Source: Candidatus Poseidoniaceae archaeon
Lineage (GTDB): Archaea > Thermoplasmatota > Poseidoniia > Poseidoniales > Poseidoniaceae
DNA length: 5,330 nt
Assembly: GCA_028822955.1 (NCBI GenBank)
Contig: JAPKCL010000115.1
Span: 1-5,330, forward strand
Direction: 5' to 3'
A program made the translations under genes and the position numbers. The notes under the pieces are model-generated. The model ran no database searches. It was given only the letters and a program-made list of their open reading frames with translations, and had not been told where the DNA came from. Below, one piece after another: positions 1-4,903 of this stretch (positions are counted from its first letter, which is position 1; each line of letters begins with the position of its first letter).

Positions 1-760
1 GTAGCGGTAAATCACTTTCAGGTAATGTTTCATTCATGAACATAGCCGTGAGTGGATGTTCTGCAGTTGCGATCATGTAGTAGTTCTCAGGTTCAACTCC
101 GTACATTACAGTCTCGAAATCAGATAAGTCGGTTACGCCTTCATAGGCTTCCCGATTCATCATGAGAGGAGGTTGGACAAAGGTATAGCCTCGTTCTCGA
201 ATAAAATTGACGGCAAATTGCTGTAAAGCGAAATCAAGCCTTGCCAAGTCGCCCTTGAGGAAGAAGAATCGACTCCCCACAATCTTTGCAGCGCGTTTAA
301 GATCAACCCACTTATTCATTTCAATGAGTTCGTTATGAGTTCTTGGTTCAAATTCAAATTGTGGTTTTTCTCCATGCACACTCATTTGAGTATTTTCCGA
401 TTCATCCGTTCCAACAGGAACATCAGGGTGAAGGATGTTCGGAATACTCATACGTAGACGGTCCCGTTCTGCCATAGCATGTTCAGTTTTCTGTTCCATC
501 TCGGTAATTTGTGAACCCAAATCTGCAACCTCAGCTAGAATACGCTGGGCGGCTTGCTCATCGCCTGATTTCTTAGCAGCCCCAATACCTCGTGCTGCAG
601 TATTTTTAGTTGCACGAAGTTGGTTTGCTTCATGTTGAAGGTTAATCCATTGCTGGTCTAAATCAATGACTTGGTCGATTTTATCGTGAGGTAGGCCGCG
701 TTTATCATGGTCCTTACGAATCACATCAGGCTCATTTCGAAACAGATTCATATCGAGCAT
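1..760 (-). CDS. serS: Seryl-tRNA synthetase, N-terminal 253 residues (3' end cut by window edge)
   Basis: Cytosolic class II aminoacyl-tRNA synthetase that charges tRNA-Ser with serine using ATP. The protein opens with MLDMNLFRNEPDVIRKDHDK, the usual SerRS beginning. Residues about 27-105 are charged and helical (Q/E/A/R-rich) and match the antiparallel coiled-coil arm that grips the long variable arm of tRNA-Ser. The catalytic domain starts near residue 140; motif 1 falls around RGYTFVQPPLMMN (190-202). TAEHPL (232-237) is the serine-binding TxE loop. Motifs 2 and 3 would lie beyond the window; about 170-200 residues are missing compared with a usual length of 420-460. The stretch EGVTDLSDFETVMYGVE with TAEHPL is the archaeal-style version, not the bacterial TAEVPL type. 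The ATG at 758-760 is chosen because it gives the family's MLD start and has a strong ribosome binding site. The gene lies 10 bases after the presenilin-like gene, probably on the same transcript. Confidence 0.96.
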   Translation of the reverse strand, partial: MLDMNLFRNEPDVIRKDHDKRGLPHDKIDQVIDLDQQWINLQHEANQLRATKNTAARGIGAAKKSGDEQAAQRILAEVADLGSQITEMEQKTEHAMAERDRLRMSIPNILHPDVPVGTDESENTQMSVHGEKPQFEFEPRTHNELIEMNKWVDLKRAAKIVGSRFFFLKGDLARLDFALQQFAVNFIRERGYTFVQPPLMMNREAYEGVTDLSDFETVMYGVEPENYYMIATAEHPLTAMFMNETLPESDLPL

Positions 761-765
761 ACCAT

Positions 766-772
766 TCACCTC
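766..772 (-). promoter_or_regulatory. Shine-Dalgarno site of serS overlapping the upstream stop codon
   Basis: Read on the minus strand the junction is TGAGGTGAATGGTATG. The first TGA (773-771) ends the presenilin-like gene, GAGGTGA (772-766) is a near-perfect Shine-Dalgarno sequence, and the serS ATG (760-758) follows after 5 bases. This decides the serS start and implies that ribosomes ending the upstream gene stand on the serS initiation site, so translational coupling is likely. An ATG at 765-763 is out of frame and too close to the site. Confidence 0.8.
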
Positions 773-2984
773 ACAAAGTAATTCCAAAGTCGAAGATTGC
801 AGTTCCTACAATCAGTAAACCACCGATGATATAGCCCAAAATAGCCCCGCCATTCAACAATGGAAGACCTGCTTGTGCACGACCACGTGCGACATAAGTC
901 ATCAAAGCAAAGTATCCAACTAATCCTCCAAGAAGGGTTGTCATGGCCACAAGGAAGCCATCGGTTCCTTCGATATATTGAGCAGCAGAAAGTACCAGCA
1001 TTCCAGGGAATATAACATCGCCAAGTCCCATGAACATGGCATCTTTACCTTTCTTTTTCGGTGCAGAAGTTGCCTTAGGGCGCTCAGATGGTGGAGTGTT
1101 CATTTCTTTCATTGAAACTGTTTCATCAATAAAGGAATAGCCCTTTTCTTGCGGAGCAACCAAAAGAATTGGCAGTCGAAGACCGATCATTGTATCAGCC
1201 AGAGCAAGCATATGCTTTGAGCTGTACACTGCCCACGCATCGTAAATAGCCGCAGCAATCATGAAGATCATGATTAGTGTTGGGACGAATGTAACTCCTA
1301 GCATGACAATGACACCAGAGCCAACGAGTACACCCACGGTGTTGACTACATACCATTCACTGTGAACATAGAGTAAAATCATCAAAATTATGGCAACTAT
1401 GAGCCCAGCCAGTAGGGGCCCATTTTCGAGTTGTAAACCTTCAAGTGCCATCATGTCGTCAGTCACCTCACCGGATTGTATGGAAATTGAACCGTTATCA
1501 TATACCGCATGGAATTGAGAAGAATTTTCTGTCTGACCAAACCAACTTGTTGCCAAATCCTCAGTAACTGGGAAACTAATCCTGTTCTTCAATAATTGTC
1601 CATGGTGCCAATTTGCACTCACATCAGTGGTGACGAGTAGGTCGGTAAAGCCACTTTCATCAAGGTCAGTGATACGAACGGATTGGATAGAATCTGCATA
1701 GCCAAGAAGGTTCATTTTCGTTTGTGGCGTGAATTCATCATCTTTCCATTCAAAACTAACGACATCGCCATTTTCTTCTCCAAGTATCAAAAATCCTTCA
1801 TTCTCTACGGATTCATTGATTGTATTCTCGGACCACGGTGAATGGCCGAAGTCTGCACTGGTGAAGTTACTCGTAGCATTGGTTTGGAACAAGAGTTTGG
1901 CATCTGCCTTGAAATCAATTGCGAGTGGATCGAATGCTGTTGAAGTTTTTTCTAATTGTACCACAATGGCCATGTTTGGGGTGATAATGAGAACTTTATC
2001 CTCATCAATCAGTTCAGCAAATTCCAAACTATCTTGAGTTTTTAGTTCAGGGGGGAGATTCCACCCTGCTTGGTAAAACAGTTGACCCGGGCTTTCATCA
2101 AACACGTTGAAGCGAACCAACACATTGTTTTGATCGATGACATACATCGCTTCATCTGCGTAAAAAGCAAGTGCGCACGTACCGGATAAGGTGCCGAGGT
2201 ATTCGAGATTAGAATTTCCATCAGCATCATCTACGTATCTGTGACACGCATAGGAATCTTGCAATTCCCCAGTTTCAGCATCAGCATACCAAATATATCC
2301 TTGATTGGTGAAGGAAAAATAATCATCTGAAACCACAACGCGTACTTCTCCAACATCATCATACGGAAGACGTTCATGCGTCATGCTCCAAGTAGGCGTG
2401 TCGTTCAACATGTCTTGATTATGGTATACGTTGATTGAATCGTTCCACATTCCTGGGCTTCCGATCAGTGAATTAGTTAGATGGGTATCCATTCCGTGAT
2501 GCGAAAGATAAGACATTTCGATTTCGTTTCCATTTTCGTATTCAAACGGTTCAACTTCCAAATCCAAAACCAGCATATGAGCCAATGGTACGGTAGAATA
2601 CATCAAAGCAATCGAAAGAACACCCATGATTCCATATTTGATAATCCATTCTTTCTTATATTTAGCAAGCAGTAAAATGAATGCAGTAAAGACAAAAATC
2701 ATGAATAATTCAAGTGCAATGTAGCGTACTTGGGATGCACCTGCCGCTCCAAATGCTTGCAAACCTGCGATATCATACCAAGGTCGAATAAACAGCGAAA
2801 GTGCAATGGTCAAAATAAACATGAACGCCATGCCCAGCATCGAGGGAAGTTGCTCTCTCATCATTGCGAAAAGATTGTCTTCAGAATTTAATTCTGCTTG
2901 AACGGCTGCAAATTCCTCCGAAACCTTTCGTTCCGGTTTCGATGGTTGAGGCTGTTCGGTCATACCCTGTGCGAGTTCGGACAC
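771..2984 (-). CDS. Presenilin/SPP-like intramembrane aspartyl protease with a large exported insert
   Basis: Predicted GxGD-type intramembrane protease (archaeal presenilin homologue, family A22-like), 737 residues against roughly 290-400 for typical archaeal members. Helices 1-3 lie near residues 48-68, 87-108 and 113-141. A soluble insert covers about 142-522. Helices 4-9 lie near 523-541, 544-566, 569-588, 650-671, 677-698 and 707-734. The catalytic pair is visible: D582 in AIYDAWAVY (helix 6) and D656 in MGLGDVIFPG (helix 7). GLPLLNGGAI (706-715) stands where eukaryotic relatives have the PAL motif. The loop between helices 6 and 7 (611-649) is rich in P, K and S, with a KKKGK cluster, fitting a cytosolic loop. 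The GTG at 2984-2982 follows directly on an in-frame TGA and has no clear Shine-Dalgarno; ATG at 2963-2961 (M8, MTEQPQ) is a credible alternative start. Natural substrates cannot be deduced. Family assignment is confident; proteolytic activity is inferred from the conserved aspartates. Confidence 0.9.
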   Translation of the reverse strand: MSELAQGMTEQPQPSKPERKVSEEFAAVQAELNSEDNLFAMMREQLPSMLGMAFMFILTIALSLFIRPWYDIAGLQAFGAAGASQVRYIALELFMIFVFTAFILLLAKYKKEWIIKYGIMGVLSIALMYSTVPLAHMLVLDLEVEPFEYENGNEIEMSYLSHHGMDTHLTNSLIGSPGMWNDSINVYHNQDMLNDTPTWSMTHERLPYDDVGEVRVVVSDDYFSFTNQGYIWYADAETGELQDSYACHRYVDDADGNSNLEYLGTLSGTCALAFYADEAMYVIDQNNVLVRFNVFDESPGQLFYQAGWNLPPELKTQDSLEFAELIDEDKVLIITPNMAIVVQLEKTSTAFDPLAIDFKADAKLLFQTNATSNFTSADFGHSPWSENTINESVENEGFLILGEENGDVVSFEWKDDEFTPQTKMNLLGYADSIQSVRITDLDESGFTDLLVTTDVSANWHHGQLLKNRISFPVTEDLATSWFGQTENSSQFHAVYDNGSISIQSGEVTDDMMALEGLQLENGPLLAGLIVAIILMILLYVHSEWYVVNTVGVLVGSGVIVMLGVTFVPTLIMIFMIAAAIYDAWAVYSSKHMLALADTMIGLRLPILLVAPQEKGYSFIDETVSMKEMNTPPSERPKATSAPKKKGKDAMFMGLGDVIFPGMLVLSAAQYIEGTDGFLVAMTTLLGGLVGYFALMTYVARGRAQAGLPLLNGGAILGYIIGGLLIVGTAIFDFGITL
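1419..2561 (-). other. Inserted beta-propeller-like exported domain of the presenilin-like protease
   Basis: This stretch encodes residues about 142-522, between helices 3 and 4 of the protease. In the known presenilin/SPP topology that loop faces the cell exterior. The sequence has no hydrophobic helix and is rich in D, E, N, S and aromatic residues. From residue 213 to 514 it reads as about six loosely repeating units of 35-45 residues with short hydrophobic beta strands, for example VRVVVSDD, GYIWYADAETGEL, AMYVIDQNNVLVRFNVF, VLIITPNMAIVVQL, GFLILGEENGDVVSFEW and FTDLLVTTD. GYIWYADAETGE resembles PQQ/YVTN-type blades, and DLDESGFTDLLV (440-451) matches the FG-GAP/VCBS calcium-loop pattern. 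The protein's only two cysteines, C247 and C270, both lie here and could form a disulfide. The propeller fold is inferred by eye. Confidence 0.65.
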
Positions 2985-2993
2985 TCATATGAG
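2984..2993. repeat. Perfect 10-base palindrome CTCATATGAG at the protease start
   Basis: CTCATATGAG equals its own reverse complement and touches the GTG start of the protease gene. It includes the in-frame TGA just upstream and an out-of-frame ATG. Its AT core is centred about 26 bases upstream of the alternative ATG at 2963-2961, which is the usual distance from an archaeal TATA box to a transcription start. It could therefore be a weak TATA element for a leaderless transcript starting at that ATG, a regulator site, or chance. A palindrome this short is weak evidence on its own. Confidence 0.35.
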
Positions 2994-3007
2994 CGTCGCG
3001 TATCTTA

Positions 3008-3024
3008 CGCCCCCTACGGGGGCG
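3008..3024. repeat. GC-rich inverted repeat, 7-bp arms with 3-base loop
   Basis: CGCCCCC-TAC-GGGGGCG is a perfect inverted repeat whose GC content stands out sharply from its surroundings. Its left arm overlaps a smaller repeat, GCGTA-TCT-TACGC (2998-3010), so the two could form alternative structures. It lies upstream of both divergent genes, so a terminator role is unlikely, and no T-run follows on either strand. It could be an operator or a 5' leader hairpin for the minus-strand gene. Confidence 0.6.
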
Positions 3025-3030
3025 ATACAA

Positions 3031-3049
3031 CACTGTTCAAACAGCAGTG
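3031..3049. repeat. Nested inverted repeat in the divergent intergenic region
   Basis: CACTGTTCAAACAGCAGTG contains two overlapping dyads: CTGTT-CA-AACAG (3033-3044) and CACTG...CAGTG (3031-3035 with 3045-3049). It is 38 bases upstream of the folC GTG. The size and position suit binding of a dimeric helix-turn-helix regulator, but no regulator gene is present in the window to support this. Confidence 0.4.
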
Positions 3050-3086
3050 AAGAAAAGGCCTAATCATACCAACACTTCGGCAGTAT

Positions 3087-4382
3087 GTGGTTGAAGCACG
3101 CTCTTGGCTTGAATCAACTAAAAAGCGGGGTATGGCACTTGGCCTCAAAGGTACCAAAACCGTTCTTGACCGCCTTCAACTCAATCTTCCTTCTCACATC
3201 ATTCATGTGGCAGGAAGTAACGGTAAGGGGACAGTATGTGCTCTAATGGCTACCGCCTTATCGCTAAACAGAATCGACAATGTACTCTTCACTTCACCGC
3301 ATGTTGCTCGAATTGAAGAACGCATTCGCAGGAACGGTATTCCAATTTCCTCTCAAGAATTCGATGAAGCGGTAGAGAAAGTATACCATGCAGCAGTTGG
3401 GGACACGTTTGACCAAATCATTGAACTCACCTTTTTCGAGGTGACGTATCTCGTTTCGATGATTGCTTCAGTTGGCAGCGAGGTGCTGATTCTTGAAACC
3501 GGTTTGGGTGGACGACTTGATGCGACTCGAAGTGGCCCGGCTACTGCTTCATTGATCACATCTGTCAGCCGAGAACACATTGATATTTTAGGTTCAAATC
3601 TTCCCGCTATAGCTCAAGAGAAAGCAGCCATAGCGCGTCCAAACTGTCCAATAGTTATTCGGGACCCGGAGACCGATGAGGTGTGTGAAGCAATGCTTTT
3701 CGAGGTGCAAAATGCCGGCAGTATTGCACTGAACGAAACGCTTGCTCCTGCCCACGCTACTTTGGTGACTATTCCCGAAGGTTCCACCGTCAAAGAGGAG
3801 GCTGTAATTTTAGCTTCAGCATTGTTTGAATCTCTTGGCTTTACTACTGATACAATCGACCAAGCAAAAGATATTCTTCAATGGCCTGCCAGGATGCAAG
3901 GATTAACCAAACGCGAAACATCGACGCATCCCTATCTACTCGATGCAGCCCACAATTCATCAGGTCTGCGTAGAATTCTCCCCGAATTAGAGCGATACAT
4001 CTCTCAACATGCACCCCAGAAAAACGGTCAGTCAGTTTGGACACTGCTGTTTGGTACTTCACCTCAACATAATCTTACGGAATTTCTTTCGCCTTTGCAT
4101 GATTTGTGTAGGCGCATGCCACCCAAACACATTCTGCTCACTCAACCCCACGGTGGACGCTATCCAGGTGTTGAAATTGAAACTCTTCTCGAACAGAAGT
4201 GGTCAAACTCTGCGCCTTTGAGTGTTGCTTCCGCCAAACAAGCGGTTGAGAAATTATCAACTCTTTCAGAAGAAGAAGTTGGCCTTGTTGTGAGTTTAGG
4301 TTCGTTGTATTTACAAGGAAATATACTCAATGTCTTTGATTGGGCTACTGATGAAAACCTTTCTTTGTTTGCGAAGCAATGA
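3087..4382 (+). CDS. folC: Folylpolyglutamate synthase / dihydrofolate synthase
   Basis: Cytosolic Mur-ligase-family enzyme that uses ATP to join glutamate to dihydropteroate and/or to extend the glutamate tail of folates. At 431 residues it is full length for the family. Visible landmarks: N-terminal ARSWLEST...GLKGTKTVLDRL as in bacterial FolC; P-loop HVAGSNGKGT with GSNGKGT at 43-49; FTSPHVARIEERI (68-80); ETGLGGRLDAT (137-147), a FolC signature; SREHIDILG (161-169) with H164, a metal-ligand position in the family; QEKAAI with K179 at the usually carbamylated lysine; and LLDAAHN (284-290) in the C-terminal domain. No key motif is missing. The GTG at 3087-3089 is chosen because homologues begin within a few residues of this point and there is no ATG, GTG or TTG between the upstream in-frame stop (3048-3050) and here. 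No clear Shine-Dalgarno is seen. It is first in a plus-strand cluster with a dCMP deaminase 35 bases downstream. Whether it has one or both activities cannot be told from sequence alone. Confidence 0.95.
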   Translation: MVEARSWLESTKKRGMALGLKGTKTVLDRLQLNLPSHIIHVAGSNGKGTVCALMATALSLNRIDNVLFTSPHVARIEERIRRNGIPISSQEFDEAVEKVYHAAVGDTFDQIIELTFFEVTYLVSMIASVGSEVLILETGLGGRLDATRSGPATASLITSVSREHIDILGSNLPAIAQEKAAIARPNCPIVIRDPETDEVCEAMLFEVQNAGSIALNETLAPAHATLVTIPEGSTVKEEAVILASALFESLGFTTDTIDQAKDILQWPARMQGLTKRETSTHPYLLDAAHNSSGLRRILPELERYISQHAPQKNGQSVWTLLFGTSPQHNLTEFLSPLHDLCRRMPPKHILLTQPHGGRYPGVEIETLLEQKWSNSAPLSVASAKQAVEKLSTLSEEEVGLVVSLGSLYLQGNILNVFDWATDENLSLFAKQ

Positions 4383-4410
4383 TAGAGAGTTAGCATGTGA
4401 GAGGTTTGTT

Positions 4411-4414
4411 GAGG
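4411..4414 (+). promoter_or_regulatory. GAGG ribosome binding site of the dCMP deaminase
   Basis: GAGG lies 3 bases before the ATG at 4418-4420, a rather short spacing; a second GAGAGG lies at 4399-4404, 13 bases upstream. A competing GTG start at 4397 is preceded by GAGAG (4385-4389) with 7 bases spacing. The ATG is preferred because the resulting MSEKWDIRFLELAKHI start fits the family's N-terminus. Confidence 0.45.
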
Positions 4415-4417
4415 ACT

Positions 4418-4855
4418 ATGAGTGAGAAATGGGATATTCGTTTTTTAGAATTAGCAAAGCATATTTCAGGTTGGAGTAAAGACCCTTCAACTAAAGTAGG
4501 CTGTGTTGTTGTTGGTGAAGACCGAGAGATTCGGTCAACTGGATTCAATGGATTTCCGCGTGGCATAAGTGATGATACTGCACGTCTAACCGACCGCTCA
4601 CAAAAGTATCCTTTGATTTGCCATGCTGAAGAGAATGCGATTATGCATGCTGCACGAATAGGGATCTCTCTGAAGGGGAGTACTGCATTTGTGACGTGGC
4701 CCCCCTGCTCTCGATGTGCTCGCTCACTGATCCAGGCAGGTATCAGAGAAATCGTGTATCCGGAAACCAAAGATATCCCCGAACGATGGATGGAAGATTT
4801 CACAATCTCGAATGGCATGCTCCTTGAAGCAGGTATTGTTGTCCGTACGGTTTGA
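4418..4855 (+). CDS. Deoxycytidylate (dCMP) deaminase
   Basis: Zinc-dependent cytosolic enzyme that deaminates dCMP to dUMP, the substrate of thymidylate synthase. It has 145 residues from this ATG, normal for the family. From this start: WDIRFLELAKHISGWSKDP (5-23), TKVGCVVV (25-32), GFNGFPRGISDD (42-53), the zinc and catalytic motif HAEENAI (H69, E71), and PPCSRCARSLIQAGI with zinc ligands C97 and C100. The PSTKVG, NGFPRG and KYPLICHAE combination points to dCMP deaminase (COG2131-like) and not to cytidine or tRNA adenosine deaminases. A GTG at 4397 would add seven residues (MRGLLRT); these are not family-typical. The gene lies 35 bases after folC and 48 before the lipoprotein gene, so the three probably form one transcription unit. 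Pairing with folC suggests a shared role in dTMP supply. No thymidylate synthase is seen in the window. Confidence 0.92.
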   Translation: MSEKWDIRFLELAKHISGWSKDPSTKVGCVVVGEDREIRSTGFNGFPRGISDDTARLTDRSQKYPLICHAEENAIMHAARIGISLKGSTAFVTWPPCSRCARSLIQAGIREIVYPETKDIPERWMEDFTISNGMLLEAGIVVRTV

Positions 4856-4886
4856 TTTCCATCATACCGACGCATTCATGCTCTAC

Positions 4887-4892
4887 GAGAGG
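4887..4892 (+). promoter_or_regulatory. GAGAGG ribosome binding site of the PLC-like lipoprotein gene
   Basis: GAGAGG lies 11 bases before the ATG at 4904-4906, slightly long but workable spacing. It supports this start over the ATG at 4918-4920, which is in another frame and would lose the signal peptide and the conserved domain. Confidence 0.5.
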
Positions 4893-4903
4893 TTGGCAAA
4901 TTT

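Larger units (their letters stand above)
2985..3086. promoter_or_regulatory. Divergent intergenic region, probable promoters for both gene groups
   Basis: This 102-base gap separates the divergent protease-serS and folC-dCMP deaminase groups, so both promoters should lie in it or at its edges. No strong archaeal TATA box (TTTATATA-like) is evident. CTAATCATA (3060-3068) is a weak candidate centred about 23 bases before the folC GTG. CATATGA at the other end is a weak candidate for the protease gene. Three inverted repeats fill much of the centre: 2998-3010, 3008-3024 and 3031-3049. No open reading frame with recognisable motifs crosses it; an in-frame TGA at 3048-3050 limits how far folC could extend upstream, and a TGA at 2987-2985 does the same for the protease. 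Confidence 0.55.

Noticed and set aside
435..638. Plus-strand open frame of 67 codons opposite serS
   Set aside because: It lies wholly within the conserved coiled-coil arm of serS on the other strand, with no recognisable motif and an arginine/serine/alanine-rich composition typical of antisense frames.
1729..2037. Plus-strand open frame of 102 codons opposite the protease insert
   Set aside because: Serine-rich antisense frame with no domain, signal or ribosome binding site; the opposite strand encodes a continuous 737-residue protein.
3008..3024. GC-rich hairpin as a transcription terminator
   Set aside because: It lies upstream of both divergent genes, and no T-run follows on either strand, so no transcript in the window needs ending there.
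2985..3086. tRNA or other structured RNA gene in the intergenic region, prompted by GTTCAAAC and the hairpins
   Set aside because: No cloverleaf can be drawn: there is no acceptor stem pairing and no D-arm or anticodon-arm arrangement around the GTTCAAAC, which is better read as part of a simple dyad.
4390..4875. Minus-strand open frame of 161 codons overlapping the dCMP deaminase
   Set aside because: The plus strand carries the complete HAE and PPCxxC zinc motifs over the same bases; the minus frame has no recognisable features.
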